DNA of 64,000 nt from Actinacidiphila yanglinensis (GTDB taxonomy: Bacteria > Actinomycetota > Actinomycetes > Streptomycetales > Streptomycetaceae). The position numbers and the translations under genes were made by a program. The notes beneath the pieces were generated by a model. It did no database searches. It had not been told where the DNA came from and was given only the letters and a program-made list of their open reading frames with translations. Positions 17,629-26,490 of the stretch are shown one piece after another (positions within the stretch are counted from its first letter, which is position 1; every line of letters begins with the position of its first letter). The DNA is taken from assembly GCF_900107965.1 (NCBI RefSeq), contig NZ_FNVU01000028.1, positions 52,201 to 116,200 on the forward strand, given 5' to 3'.

Positions 17629-17692
17629 AGGTGTACTCCAGGTGCGTTGCGGCGGTGCGCACCGCGGGGGCGCGCGCCGCGGTGGGCGTCGG

Positions 17693-18226
17693 TCAGCGGG
17701 CGAAGCCGAAGCCGGCGGCCCCCTTCACCTTCGCACGCAACCGGTCGCCCTTCTCCGTGGCCTGCTCCGTCAGCGAGGTCTGGAACTCCACCATCCGCTC
17801 GCGCAGTTCCGCGTCGTGGGCGGCCAGGACGCGCACGGCCAGCAGGCCGGCGTTGCGCGCACCGGCCACCGACACCGTGGCGACGGGTACGCCCGCGGGC
17901 ATCTGCACGATCGACAGCAGCGAGTCCATGCCGTCGAGGTACTTCAGCGGCACCGGCACGCCGATCACCGGCAGCGGGGTGACCGCGGCGAGCATGCCCG
18001 GCAGGTGGGCGGCGCCTCCGGCGCCCGCGATCAGCGCCTTCAGACCGCGCCCCGCGGCCTGCTCGCCGTAGGCGATCATCTCGTGCACCATCCGGTGCGC
18101 GGAGACGACGTCGACCTCGTAGGGCACGGCGAACTCGTCCAGCGCCTTGGCCGCGGCCTCCATCACCGGCCAGTCGGAGTCGGAGCCCATCACGATGCCG
18201 ACGACGGGGGACGGCGCTTCACTCAT
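17693..18226 (-). CDS. purE: N5-carboxyaminoimidazole ribonucleotide mutase
   Basis: 177 residues from ATG 18226, with GAGGAACC upstream; it overlaps the purK end by 8 bp. It converts N5-CAIR to CAIR in purine synthesis. Signature stretches are GIVMGSDSDWPVMEAA, the catalytic-His loop VVSAHRMVHEM, IAGAGGAAHLPGMLAA and GVPVPLKYLDGMDSLLSIVQMPAGVPV. Class I PurE is expected because PurK is encoded directly upstream. The C-terminal basic tail (RLRAKVKGAAGFGFAR) is an actinobacterial feature. Confidence 0.96.
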   Translation of the reverse strand: MSEAPSPVVGIVMGSDSDWPVMEAAAKALDEFAVPYEVDVVSAHRMVHEMIAYGEQAAGRGLKALIAGAGGAAHLPGMLAAVTPLPVIGVPVPLKYLDGMDSLLSIVQMPAGVPVATVSVAGARNAGLLAVRVLAAHDAELRERMVEFQTSLTEQATEKGDRLRAKVKGAAGFGFAR

Positions 18227-19370
18227 CGATGGTTCCTCGCAGGTAGCCGGCCGCGTGGCGGGCGCGCTCACGCACGTCGGCCAGGTCGTCGCCGTAGGTG
18301 TTGACATGGCCCACCTTGCGGCCGGGCTTCACGTCCTTGCCGTACATGTGGATCTTCAGGCCGGGGTCGCGGGCCATGCAGTGCAGGTAGGCCCGGTACA
18401 TGTCGGGGTAGTCGCCGCCGAGGACGTTGGCCATCACCGTCCAGGGCGCGCGGGGGCGCGGGTCGCCGAGCGGCAGGTCGAGGACGGCCCGCAGGTGGTT
18501 GGCGAACTGCGAGGTGACCGCGCCGTCCATGGTCCAGTGGCCGCTGTTGTGCGGGCGCATCGCGAGCTCGTTGACGAGGATCTCGGAGCTGCCGTCGGCG
18601 CCGCGCACCTCGAACAGCTCGACCGCCAGGTGCCCGACCACGCCCACCTCGCGGGCGATCGTCAGGGCCAGCCGCTGGGCCCGCGCGGACAGCTCGTCCG
18701 GCAGCCCGGGCGCGGGCGCGATCACGGTGTCGCACACGCCGTCCACCTGGATCGACTCGACCACCGGGTAGGACACCGCCTGGCCGTGCGGCGACCGCAC
18801 CACGTTCGCGGCCAGCTCGCGGACGAAGTCGACCTTCTCCTCGGCCAGCACCGGCACGCCGGCCCGGAACGGTTCCTCGGCCTCGGCCGCGGAGCGGACG
18901 ATCCACACGCCCTTGCCGTCGTACCCGCCGCGCGAGGTCTTCAGCACGACCGGGAACCCGTCGCCCTCCTCCGCGAACCGCTGCACGTCGGCCGGGTCGG
19001 TGACGACCCGGTTGCGCGGGCACGGCGCGCCGATCTCGGCGAGCCGGGTCCGCATCACGGCCTTGTCCTGGGCGTGCACCAGGGCGTCGGGGCCGGGCCG
19101 CACCGCGATGCCGTCGGCCTCCAGGGCGCGCAGGTGCTCGGTCGGCACGTGCTCGTGGTCGAAGGTGATGACGTCGCAGCCCGCGGCGAAGGCACGCAGG
19201 GTGTCGAGGTCGCGGTAGTCGCCGACGGTGACGTCGGCCACGACCTGGGCGGCGGAGTCCTGCGGGGTGTCGCTGAGCAGCCGGAAACGGATGCCGAGCG
19301 GGATGCCCGCTTCGTGGGTCATGCGGGCGAGCTGGCCGCCGCCGACCATGCCGACTACGGGGAATGTCAC
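18219..19370 (-). CDS. purK: N5-carboxyaminoimidazole ribonucleotide synthase
   Basis: 383 residues from GTG 19370 (VTFPVVGMVGGGQLARM), with AGGACA upstream; the annotated-longer frame lacks a ribosome site. An ATP-grasp enzyme making N5-CAIR from AIR, bicarbonate and ATP. N-terminal nucleotide fold GMVGGGQLARM, ATP-binding VLKTSRGGYDGKGVW, and metal/phosphate site ILVNELAMRPHNSGHWT are clear. It is coupled to purE. The pair is followed in many actinobacteria by an acyl-CoA dehydrogenase gene; here that gene is about 9 kb away. Confidence 0.96.
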   Translation of the reverse strand: MTFPVVGMVGGGQLARMTHEAGIPLGIRFRLLSDTPQDSAAQVVADVTVGDYRDLDTLRAFAAGCDVITFDHEHVPTEHLRALEADGIAVRPGPDALVHAQDKAVMRTRLAEIGAPCPRNRVVTDPADVQRFAEEGDGFPVVLKTSRGGYDGKGVWIVRSAAEAEEPFRAGVPVLAEEKVDFVRELAANVVRSPHGQAVSYPVVESIQVDGVCDTVIAPAPGLPDELSARAQRLALTIAREVGVVGHLAVELFEVRGADGSSEILVNELAMRPHNSGHWTMDGAVTSQFANHLRAVLDLPLGDPRPRAPWTVMANVLGGDYPDMYRAYLHCMARDPGLKIHMYGKDVKPGRKVGHVNTYGDDLADVRERARHAAGYLRGTIDE

Positions 19371-19563
19371 AGTGTGTCCTGCCGGTGGTACGGGGGCTTG
19401 GCGCTCCCCAGAATATCCGCTCGGCATGTCGTGCAACTCATCGGCATCGGCGGCCGTCTACTTCTGCGAGGCGGTTAGGCTGTGGTCCAGACGCTGGCAT
19501 GCGGCATTCCGGCCCACCAGGAAGCCGATTCCCAGACTCCGAAAGACAGGGCCCACCGACACC

Positions 19564-20103
19564 ATGAGCCGATTGCGCGCACTGCGTTCGAAGCTGGCCC
19601 TGCTGTACCGCGAGATCGCCAAGTTCGGTGTCGTCGGCGCGGCGGGCGTACTGGTCAACATCGGCGTGTTCAACCTGGTCAGGCACAACTCCGGGCTGCA
19701 GACGGTGCGGGCCAGCATCGTGGCCACGATGGTGTCGATCGTCTTCAACTACGTCGGCTTCCGGTATTTCACCTACCGTGACCGGGACCGTGCGGGCCGT
19801 ACCAAGGAGCTCAGCCTCTTCCTGTTCTTCAGCGCCATCGGCCTGGTGATCGAGAACGGCGTGCTGTACCTGGCGACGTACGGCTTCGGCTGGGACAGCC
19901 AGCTGCAGAGCAACGTGTTCAAGTTCGCCGGTATCGGGGTGGCGACGCTCTTCCGGTTCTGGTCCTACCGCACCTGGGTGTTCCGGCGGCTGCCGGCCCA
20001 CGACGCGGTCGCCCAGGCCGAGTCGTTCCTCACCGACGCCGAGCGGGGCAAGCAGGGCAAGGTCGGCCGGCAGAAGAAGCCGGCCGCCGACCGGATAGCC
20101 TGA
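19564..20103 (+). CDS. GtrA-family membrane protein
   Basis: 179 residues from ATG 19564, divergent from purK. Four transmembrane helices are visible: FGVVGAAGVLVNIGVFNLV, VRASIVATMVSIVFNYV, LSLFLFFSAIGLVIENG and FKFAGIGVATLFRFWSYR. This is the GtrA fold, a family thought to flip polyprenyl-linked sugars for cell-surface polysaccharides. The C-terminus is a lysine-rich cytoplasmic tail. The purK/GtrA pair is conserved in mycobacteria too. The actual lipid-sugar carried is unknown. Confidence 0.88.
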   Translation: MSRLRALRSKLALLYREIAKFGVVGAAGVLVNIGVFNLVRHNSGLQTVRASIVATMVSIVFNYVGFRYFTYRDRDRAGRTKELSLFLFFSAIGLVIENGVLYLATYGFGWDSQLQSNVFKFAGIGVATLFRFWSYRTWVFRRLPAHDAVAQAESFLTDAERGKQGKVGRQKKPAADRIA

Positions 20104-20196
20104 CCCGCCGCCTGGCACGATCCCGCCCCGGGCGGTTTCGTTCGGATCAACGCAGGGGCGAGTGAGGCGGGCGGTTCCTGGTGGCACTCTGGAGCG

Positions 20197-20487
20197 ATGC
20201 GACCTGGAACCGGTGTCTCCGAGAGCGGCCTGCGGCATCTGCTCAACGAGTGGGATCCGATCGGCGTTGCCGACAAGGTGCAGGACGAGTACGACTGCAT
20301 GCTCGTTCCTCTCCTCCAGCGGCTCCGCAGTGGTGCCGGCCAGGCGGAGATCGGTGAGTTCCTGCGGCACGAGCTGGAAGGCCACTTCGGTCTCACCCCT
20401 CAGCCGTTGGAGCCGGAAGCGATGGCGGCCCGAGTGATGTCCTGGTGGACGGCTAGCGGCAGGACCGACAGCACCGCCTCCGCGTAG
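20197..20487 (+). CDS. Small DUF1871-like hypothetical protein
   Basis: 96 residues from ATG 20197, behind a GGAG sequence. The pattern LLNEWDPIGVADKVQDEYDCM, then AEIGEFLRHELEGHFGL resembles small bacterial proteins of the DUF1871 type (N.wDPig...DEYd.....l...l......i..yL....). Amino-acid composition and codon bias look like a real gene. Unlike its surroundings it has modest Arg content. It converges on the histidine kinase gene. Function unknown; some relatives sit near toxin-immunity genes, but nothing here supports that. Confidence 0.6.
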   Translation: MRPGTGVSESGLRHLLNEWDPIGVADKVQDEYDCMLVPLLQRLRSGAGQAEIGEFLRHELEGHFGLTPQPLEPEAMAARVMSWWTASGRTDSTASA

Positions 20488-20625
20488 TCGCTTCCTCCGG
20501 AACGTCCGCTCGCCGGTCGGGGTCTGATCGCCACCCGCTTCGAGAGGACGGCGGCCATCCACCTGGCCGGACCCCACGTCGCCGGCATCCTTCCCCGGTC
20601 TGCCGGACGACCCCGACGAAATCGC

Positions 20626-21894
20626 CTAGCCGATGACGTCCTCGCGCGGGGGCGGCGGGGTGATCTCCTGCGCCAGGAACAGCGCGAAGACCGGCGGGCG
20701 CTGCTGGAGCAGCTCCAGCCGTCCGCCGTCCGCCTCGGCGAGGTCGCGGGCAACGGCGAGGCCGAGGCCGGTGGAGTTGCGGCCGCTGACCGAGCGCTCG
20801 AAGACCCGGGCGCCCAGGTCCGTCGGCACCCCGGGGCCGTCGTCCGACACCTCGACCACCGCCTGGTTGCCGGTCACCCGGGTGTGCAGGGCGAGGGTGC
20901 CCGCGCCGTGCATCAGCGAGTTCTCGATGAGGGTGGCGAGCACCTGCGCCACGGCGCCGGGCGTGCCGACCGCGCGCAGCCCGCGGGCCCCGGACAGCTC
21001 CACCGCCCGGCCCTCGTTCTGGTAGGCGGGGCGCCACTCCTCGATCTGCTGCCGGATCACCTCGTCCAGGTCGAAGTCGACCGCGGAGCCGCTGCGCGGG
21101 TCGCGCGAGTTGGTCAGCAGCCGCTGGACGACGTCGGTGAGGCGCTCGACCTGGCCGAGGGCGATCGCCGCCTCCTCCTTGACCGCCTCGTGGTCGTCGG
21201 CGGTGGCGACGATCTCCTCCAGCCGCATCGACAGGGCGGTCAGCGGGGTGCGCAGCTGGTGCGAGGCGTCGGCGGCGAGCCGCCGCTCGGCGGTCAGCAT
21301 CCGGCCGATCCGCTCGGCGCTGGCGTCCAGCACGTCCGCGATCCGGTCGAGTTCCGGCACCCCGTAGCGGCGGTGCCGGGGCCGCGGGTCGCCCGAGCCG
21401 AGGCGTTCGGCGGTCTCGGCGAGGTCGGTGAGCGGGTCGGCCAGCCGCCGGGCCTGGCGCACCGCGAGAGCGACCGCGGCCAGGACCGCGAGCAGCGCCA
21501 CCGCGAGGATCACCAGCAGGGTGCGGCCGATCTCCCGGCTGACCGTGGAGCGGGCCTCCTCGACGGTGACGGACTCGCCGTGGTCGCCGAGCTGCGTCGA
21601 CTTCAGGACGGCGCCCTTCGGCTGCTCGCCGAGTCGTACCTCGGGGTGGCCGGGCACCTTGACGATCGCGAAGCGGTTGTCGGCGATCTGCCGGTCCAGG
21701 CCCTTGGCGTCGACCGACTCACCGGCCAGGATGCGGTTCTCCACGATTCCGGTGAGTCGGACCGCCTCGGACTGCACCCCGTCCTGGGCGCTGCTCTGGA
21801 TGGTCCGGGCCTCCACGATGACCAGGGAGATGCCGAACACGGCGATGACGACGAGCACCACGGCCAGCGTGGAGGAGATCAGGCGGCGGCGCAT
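20626..21894 (-). CDS. Sensor histidine kinase (two-component system)
   Basis: 422 residues. TM1 is residues ~5-27, followed by an ~100-residue extracytoplasmic sensor, TM2 (~125-147), a HAMP linker (RQARRLADPLTDLAETAERL), the H-box ADASHQLRTPLTALSMRLEEI with phospho-His, N-box LIENSLMHG and G-boxes DDGPGVP and STGLGLAVARDLAEADGG. It sits 12 bp downstream of its response regulator on the same strand and is surely co-transcribed. The sensed signal is not apparent. The C-terminal tail is Pro-rich (ITPPPPREDVIG). Confidence 0.93.
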   Translation of the reverse strand: MRRRLISSTLAVVLVVIAVFGISLVIVEARTIQSSAQDGVQSEAVRLTGIVENRILAGESVDAKGLDRQIADNRFAIVKVPGHPEVRLGEQPKGAVLKSTQLGDHGESVTVEEARSTVSREIGRTLLVILAVALLAVLAAVALAVRQARRLADPLTDLAETAERLGSGDPRPRHRRYGVPELDRIADVLDASAERIGRMLTAERRLAADASHQLRTPLTALSMRLEEIVATADDHEAVKEEAAIALGQVERLTDVVQRLLTNSRDPRSGSAVDFDLDEVIRQQIEEWRPAYQNEGRAVELSGARGLRAVGTPGAVAQVLATLIENSLMHGAGTLALHTRVTGNQAVVEVSDDGPGVPTDLGARVFERSVSGRNSTGLGLAVARDLAEADGGRLELLQQRPPVFALFLAQEITPPPPREDVIG

Positions 21895-21906
21895 CGAGCG
21901 GGCGGG

Positions 21907-22581
21907 TCAGTTCTTCTCGAAGCGGAAGCCGACGCCGCGGACGGTCGCGATGTAGCGCGGGTTGGCGGCGTCGTCCCCGAGCTTCTTGCGCAGCCACGAG
22001 ATGTGCATGTCGAGGGTCTTGGTCGACGACCACCAGGTGGTGTCCCAGACCTCGCGCATCAGCTGCTCGCGGGTGACCACCCGGCCCGCGTCCCGCACCA
22101 GCACCCGGAGCAGGTCGAACTCCTTGGCGGTGAGCTGGAGTTCGTCGTCGCCCATCCAGGCGCGGTGCGACTCGACGTCGATCCGCACCCCGTGGGTGGA
22201 GGGCTGGGTGGGCTCGGTGGTGCCGCGCCGCAGCAGGGCGCGGACCCGGGCGAGCAACTCGGCGAGGCGGAACGGCTTGGTGACGTAGTCGTCGGCGCCT
22301 GCGTCGAGGCCGACCACGGTGTCCACCTCGTCGGCCCGCGCGGTGAGCACCAGCACGGGGAACGTGTGGCCCTCCGTGCGGATGCGGCGGCACACGTCCA
22401 GGCCGTCCATGCCGGGCAGGCCCAGGTCGAGCACCACCAGGTCGACGGCGCCGAGCAGCGCCGTCTCCAGTGCGGTGGGTCCGTCCTCGCGCACCTCGAC
22501 CTCGTACCCCTCGCGGCGCAGGGCGCGTGCGAGCGGTTCCGAGATGGATGCGTCGTCCTCGGCGAGAAGTACGCGGGTCAT
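21907..22581 (-). CDS. OmpR/PhoB-family response regulator
   Basis: 224 residues from ATG 22581. Receiver domain with acidic pocket VLLAEDDASI, phospho-Asp in LVVLDLGLPGMDG, Thr in VLVLTARADEVD and Lys in DDYVTKPFRLAEL. A winged-helix DNA-binding domain follows (LTAKEFDLLRVLVRDAGRVVTREQLMREVW; TKTLDMHISWLRKKLGDD; IATVRGVGFRFEKN). It is transcribed ahead of the histidine kinase gene. Targets are unknown. Confidence 0.95.
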   Translation of the reverse strand: MTRVLLAEDDASISEPLARALRREGYEVEVREDGPTALETALLGAVDLVVLDLGLPGMDGLDVCRRIRTEGHTFPVLVLTARADEVDTVVGLDAGADDYVTKPFRLAELLARVRALLRRGTTEPTQPSTHGVRIDVESHRAWMGDDELQLTAKEFDLLRVLVRDAGRVVTREQLMREVWDTTWWSSTKTLDMHISWLRKKLGDDAANPRYIATVRGVGFRFEKN

Positions 22582-22648
22582 GGGCTTGATGGTAGTCCGC
22601 GCCGGAGCGTACCGGACCCGAGGTCCGCGCAGCCCTTTCGAGGGCCGG

Positions 22649-23665
22649 TCACAGCACTTTGCGGCGGATCAGCGCGCTCAGCACCAGGGTCGCCGGCAGC
22701 AGCGGCAACCACACGGTGACGATGCGGAAGGCGAGCACCGCGGAGGCGGCGGCCGAGGTGGGGGATCCGGCGGCGACCAGGGCGACGGCGAGGGCGGCGT
22801 CGACCGAGCCGATGCCGCCGGGGGAGGGCACCAGGGCGGCCGCGCAGGTCGCCGCGAGGTAGGCGAGCGCCACGTGCACGGGCGCCACCGGCAGGCCCAG
22901 TGCCCGCGCGACCGCCGCCATCGAGCCGGCCTGGAGCAGCGGGAAGGCCAGCGAGCCGCCCCACAGCGCCAGCACGCGCCCGGGGCGGGTGTGCAGGGTG
23001 CGGGCGTCGGCGAGCGCCGAGGTGACGAAACCGGTCACCGCCCGCCGCAGCCGCCCGGCCAGGACGAGGGTGAGGACGGCCGTGACCGCGACGGCGGCGA
23101 CGGCCGTGGCCGGCAGCAGCAGTCCGGCGCCGTCGGGCAGCAGCCCCTTGGCGCGCAGTGCGTGCGGGTACGCGGCCAGCAGGACCAGGAGCAGGCCCAC
23201 CCGGCAGGCGGACTCGGCGAGCGAGTACAGCGCCAGGGCGGCCGTCGAGCGGGCCAGCGGCAGCCCGTTGACGCGCAGGAAGCGCAGGTTGACCGCGCTG
23301 GCCCCGAGTCCCGCGGGGGCGAGCTGGCCGGCGGCGGTCGCGGCGAACTGGGTGGCCAGCAGCGGAAGGGGCGGCAGCGGTTCCACGACGCTGCCCTGGC
23401 GGGCGACCGCGTTGGCGACCCAGCCGAGCCCGGTGCCCGCCAGTGCGGCCAGCAGCCAGCCGGGGTCGGCGGAGACCAGGTCGTGCAGGCCCGACGCCAT
23501 CAGCGAGCGGTGCAGGAGCACCCACACCGCGACCAGGACCGCGGGGACCAGTCCGGCGAGCGTGCGCAGGGGCAGGCGCCGCCACAGGGGCTTCCGGTCG
23601 GGCGGCGGCCCGCTCCGCGGCCGGGTGCGTGCGCGGCCGCGCGCCCGGGCCGGCGTTCGCAGCAT
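22649..23665 (-). CDS. UPF0104 / lysylphosphatidylglycerol synthase-type transmembrane protein
   Basis: About 338 residues from ATG 23665, with a G-rich ribosome site; the frame remains open to ATG 23734. After a basic N-terminus there are eight or nine hydrophobic helices. VVEPLPPLPLLATQFAATAAGQLAPAGLGASAVNLRFL and CAAALVPSPGGIGSVDAALA carry the paired PxGxG turns typical of the flippase-like (AglD/MprF membrane-domain) family. No catalytic synthase domain is attached. A role in moving lipid-linked substrates across the membrane is plausible from the family; the substrate is unknown. Confidence 0.8.
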   Translation of the reverse strand: MLRTPARARGRARTRPRSGPPPDRKPLWRRLPLRTLAGLVPAVLVAVWVLLHRSLMASGLHDLVSADPGWLLAALAGTGLGWVANAVARQGSVVEPLPPLPLLATQFAATAAGQLAPAGLGASAVNLRFLRVNGLPLARSTAALALYSLAESACRVGLLLVLLAAYPHALRAKGLLPDGAGLLLPATAVAAVAVTAVLTLVLAGRLRRAVTGFVTSALADARTLHTRPGRVLALWGGSLAFPLLQAGSMAAVARALGLPVAPVHVALAYLAATCAAALVPSPGGIGSVDAALAVALVAAGSPTSAAASAVLAFRIVTVWLPLLPATLVLSALIRRKVL

Positions 23666-23880
23666 CCCCGCCCCCCGCCCCGCTCGTCGCCGCACGTCGC
23701 GCGCGGCCCGGCCGGCCGCTCCTGGGGGCAGCATCGTCGGGCCGGGATACGGCGGGGATACGCCCGGGCCACGGATGGGACACGTCCTGGCGTCGGTTGG
23801 GCCGGGGCCCGGGCGCTCCGGGGGAGGGGCTCGCGTGAGGAGGGTGTCAGCCCGCCCGCCGCAGAGAGCTCAGCATGTAC

Positions 23881-23926
23881 GGCGGCCGGACGTCAGCACG
23901 CGCGGCGGCCCGACGTCAGCACGCGC
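23881..23926. repeat. Tandem 23-bp duplication at the 3' end of the VOC gene
   Basis: Two adjacent 23-bp units (23881-23903 and 23904-23926) differ at one base. The second encodes the last residues and TGA of the VOC gene; the first is an extra copy lying just downstream. It is a simple local duplication. Confidence 0.7.
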
Positions 23927-24290
23927 ACAGGCAGAAGGGGTGCCCGGCCGGGTCCGCGTACACCCGCCAGTTGCGCTTGCCCCCGAGGTCGTCCTCGAGC
24001 AGGGTCGCGCCCAGGCCGAGGACGACCTCCTCGGCCGCCGCCATCTCGGCACGCGGCACGGCGATGTCGAGATGGAACTGCTGGGGCCGCTCCGGGTCGG
24101 GCCAGGCGGGAGGGCGGTGGTCCGGGGCGAACTGGAAGGACAGCATCTGGCCGCCCTCGCGGTCGAGGTCGACCCACGTCTCGTCCTCGTCCTCGGCCTT
24201 GACGGTGCCGCCGACGAGTTCGGCGTAGAAGGCGGCGAGCGAGGTGGGATCGGGGCAGTCGAGGACGACCGCGCCGAGGGTGCCGATCAT
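23916..24290 (-). CDS. VOC (glyoxalase/bleomycin-resistance) family protein
   Basis: 124 residues from ATG 24290, with a strong AAGGAGC. The VOC fold is seen in GAVVLDCPDPTSLAAFYAELVGG, DETWVDLDREGGQMLSFQFAPD, QQFHLDIAVPRAEMAAAEEVVLGLGA and YADPAGHPFCL. Residues at metal-ligand positions (His in FHLDI; Asp/Glu elsewhere) are partly kept, but no reaction can be assigned. The short Cys-bearing tail lies within a tandem repeat. It is divergent from a CGNR-type gene across repeated GGTAAC sites, suggesting joint control. Confidence 0.8.
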   Translation of the reverse strand: MIGTLGAVVLDCPDPTSLAAFYAELVGGTVKAEDEDETWVDLDREGGQMLSFQFAPDHRPPAWPDPERPQQFHLDIAVPRAEMAAAEEVVLGLGATLLEDDLGGKRNWRVYADPAGHPFCLCAC

Positions 24291-24359
24291 GCGGGCTCCT
24301 TCCGGGAGCGTCATTGGCGCACAGGCGAACGGGCGGCCCGGGGCGGGTCGTGCGCGCCT

Positions 24360-24419
24360 GTTACCAGTGGAGGGCGTGAGCCGGTAACCGTTACCTCATG
24401 ATGGTGGGGCAGGGGTAAC
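24360..24419. promoter_or_regulatory. Cluster of GGTAAC/GTTACC half-sites
   Basis: GTTACC (24360-24365), a perfect GGTAAC-C-GTTACC palindrome (24383-24395), and GGTAAC (24414-24419) lie between the divergent VOC and CGNR genes. Centres are spaced by about 25-30 bp. It is a candidate multi-site operator. Confidence 0.5.
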
Positions 24420-24453
24420 GATGCAAGGGAGATCCGGCAGTAACGTTGCGAGG

Positions 24454-25011
24454 GTGGAACAGCCAGGAGAGCGCTACGCCGCCCCCGAGTCGCTGCGGCT
24501 GGTGCAGGACCTGGTCAACACCGTTGACCTGGAAGGCGGCACGGAGGAACTGGACACGCCGTCGGCCCTGACCGCCTGGGTGCGCGGGCGCGGCATCGCC
24601 GTCGGCCCCCGCGGCTTCGACCGGGCCGGGCTGCACGACGTCCTGGTGCTGCGGGAGGCGCTTCGGGACGTCTGCTCCGCGCACGCGGGCGCCGACGTGC
24701 CCCCGGGCGCCCTGGCCGCGCTCGACGGATTGCTCGCCGCCGCTCCGCTGCGGCTCGCGGTCGATCCGGCGGGCGGTGCCACGGTGGTCCCGGTGCCCGC
24801 CTCCGGGGGCGTCGCCGCCCTCACCGCGGAGGTGGCAGCCGTGATCGCCGCGGCCGCGGCGGAGGGCACCTGGCCGCGCCTGAAGGCGTGCGCGGCCGAC
24901 ACCTGCCGCTGGGTCTACTACGACCGCAGCCCGGCAGGGCGCGGCCGCTGGTGCTCGATGGCGATCTGCGGCAGCCGCGCCAAGATGCGGGCGTACCGCG
25001 GCAGGAAGTGA
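24454..25011 (+). CDS. CGNR zinc-finger protein, putative transcription regulator
   Basis: 185 residues from GTG 24454, placed 7 nt after a TAACGT -10-like box, suggesting a leaderless start; ATG 24421 is the longer alternative. The N-terminal ABATE-like part (LRLVQDLVNTVDLEGG, LTAWVRGRGI, LREALRDVCSAH) and C-terminal zinc finger (LKACAADTCRWVYYDRSPAGRGRWCSMAICGSRAKMRAYR) match the CGNR family, with four Cys as probable Zn ligands. Family members are thought to bind DNA and respond to stress. It may act on the repeated GGTAAC sites just upstream. Confidence 0.85.
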   Translation: MEQPGERYAAPESLRLVQDLVNTVDLEGGTEELDTPSALTAWVRGRGIAVGPRGFDRAGLHDVLVLREALRDVCSAHAGADVPPGALAALDGLLAAAPLRLAVDPAGGATVVPVPASGGVAALTAEVAAVIAAAAAEGTWPRLKACAADTCRWVYYDRSPAGRGRWCSMAICGSRAKMRAYRGRK

Positions 25012-25041
25012 CCCTGGCGGGGGCGAACGGCCCGGGTGGGG

Positions 25042-26382
25042 CTACGCGTTCGGGCGGCCCATCGCGCGGTAGGTCCAACCGGCCTTCCGCCACTGCTCGG
25101 CGTCCAGCGCGTTGCGCCCGTCGAGGAGGTGCCGCTGGCCGGCCACCTCGGCCAGTCGCGCGGGGTCCAGCTCGCGGAACTCCCGCCACTCGGTGAGGTG
25201 CAGGACGATGTCGGCGCCGCGCACGGCGTCGAGCGCGCTCCGGGCGTAGCCGAGGGTGGGGAAGACCCGGCGGGCGTTGTCCATGCCCTTGGGGTCGTAG
25301 ACGGTGACCTGGCCGCCCTGGAGGTGGATCTGGCCGGCGACATTGAGCGCGGGGGAGTCGCGCACGTCGTCGGAGTCCGGCTTGAACGTGGCGCCGAGCA
25401 CCGCGATCCGGCGGCCCAGGAAGCTCCCGCCCAGCGCCTCGCGGGCGAGTTCCACCATGTGCGTGCGGCGCCGCATGTTGACCGAGTCGACCTCGCGCAG
25501 GAACGTCAGCGCCTGGTCGGCGCCCAGCTCGCCGGCCCGGGCCATGAACGCCCGGATGTCCTTGGGCAGGCAGCCGCCGCCGAAGCCGATGCCGGCCCGC
25601 AGGAACTTGTGGCCGATCCGGTCGTCGTGCCCTATGGCCTGCGCCAGCATCGCGACGTCGCCGCCGGCGGACTCGCACACCTCGGCCATGGCGTTGATGA
25701 AGGAGATCTTCGTGGCCAGGAAGGCGTTCGCGGCGGTCTTCACCAGTTCCGAGGTCGGATAGTCCGCGACGAGGAACGGCGTCCCTTCTGCGACGGGTCC
25801 TGAGTAAACCTCCCGCAGGAGTGACTCGGCGCGCTCGCTCGCCACGCCCACCACGATCCGGTCCGGGTGCATGGTGTCCTGCACCGCGAAGCCCTCGCGC
25901 AGGAACTCCGGGTTCCAGGCGAGCTCCACCTCGTCGCCGGCGGGGGCCAGTTCGCGCAGCTTTCCGGCCAGCCGGGCCGCACTGCCCACCGGCACGGTGG
26001 ACTTGCCGACCACCAGCGCGGGCCGCCGCAGGTGCGGGGCGAGCAGGGCGAAGGCGCTGTCCACGTGGCTCATGTCGCAGCCGTACTCGCCCTGCTTCTG
26101 CGGGGTGTTGACGCACACGAAGTGCACGTCGCCGAACTCGGCCACCTCCTGCCACGAGGTGGTGAAGCGCAACCTGCCGCTGGAGCCCTCCAGTCCCACC
26201 ACGTGGCGGGCGAGCATGTCGTCGAGACCGGGCTCGTAGATCGGCGTCCGGCCCTGGGAGAGCAGGGCGACCTTGCCCTCGTCGATGTCGAGGCCGAGCA
26301 CCTCGAATCCCAGCTCGGCCATGGCGGCGGCGTGGGTGGCGCCGAGGTAACCGGTGCCGATGACGGTGAGCTTCAGAGGCAT
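25042..26382 (-). CDS. UDP-glucose/GDP-mannose dehydrogenase family protein
   Basis: About 446 residues from ATG 26382 (MPLKLTVIG). TATGCT sits 7 nt before it, hinting at a leaderless mRNA. The NAD Rossmann motif is GTGYLGATHAAAMAELGFEVLGLDID; TPxKxG-type NTPQKQGEYGCD and WNPEFLREG follow, with the catalytic Cys in GIGFGGGCLPKDI. C-terminal LGATFKPDSDDVRDSPALN is the UDP-binding domain. It oxidises a UDP-hexose to a uronic acid for surface glycans. UDP-glucose is the default substrate. It is divergent from the first LCP gene, fitting an envelope role. Confidence 0.92.
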   Translation of the reverse strand: MPLKLTVIGTGYLGATHAAAMAELGFEVLGLDIDEGKVALLSQGRTPIYEPGLDDMLARHVVGLEGSSGRLRFTTSWQEVAEFGDVHFVCVNTPQKQGEYGCDMSHVDSAFALLAPHLRRPALVVGKSTVPVGSAARLAGKLRELAPAGDEVELAWNPEFLREGFAVQDTMHPDRIVVGVASERAESLLREVYSGPVAEGTPFLVADYPTSELVKTAANAFLATKISFINAMAEVCESAGGDVAMLAQAIGHDDRIGHKFLRAGIGFGGGCLPKDIRAFMARAGELGADQALTFLREVDSVNMRRRTHMVELAREALGGSFLGRRIAVLGATFKPDSDDVRDSPALNVAGQIHLQGGQVTVYDPKGMDNARRVFPTLGYARSALDAVRGADIVLHLTEWREFRELDPARLAEVAGQRHLLDGRNALDAEQWRKAGWTYRAMGRPNA

Positions 26383-26490
26383 GGGCCGAAGCATAGTCGG
26401 CACGGGCTGGGTCAAATCCAGGATGGGGGCGTGGCCAGAGGGCCACAATGCGTGCATAGATCCACAGGTCTACCGGGGTGGGGGTGCGTC

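Noticed and set aside
22319..24202. 627-codon plus-strand frame over the response regulator and UPF0104 genes
   Set aside because: Gln/Gly/Arg shadow; the minus strand holds an obvious OmpR-type regulator and a membrane protein.
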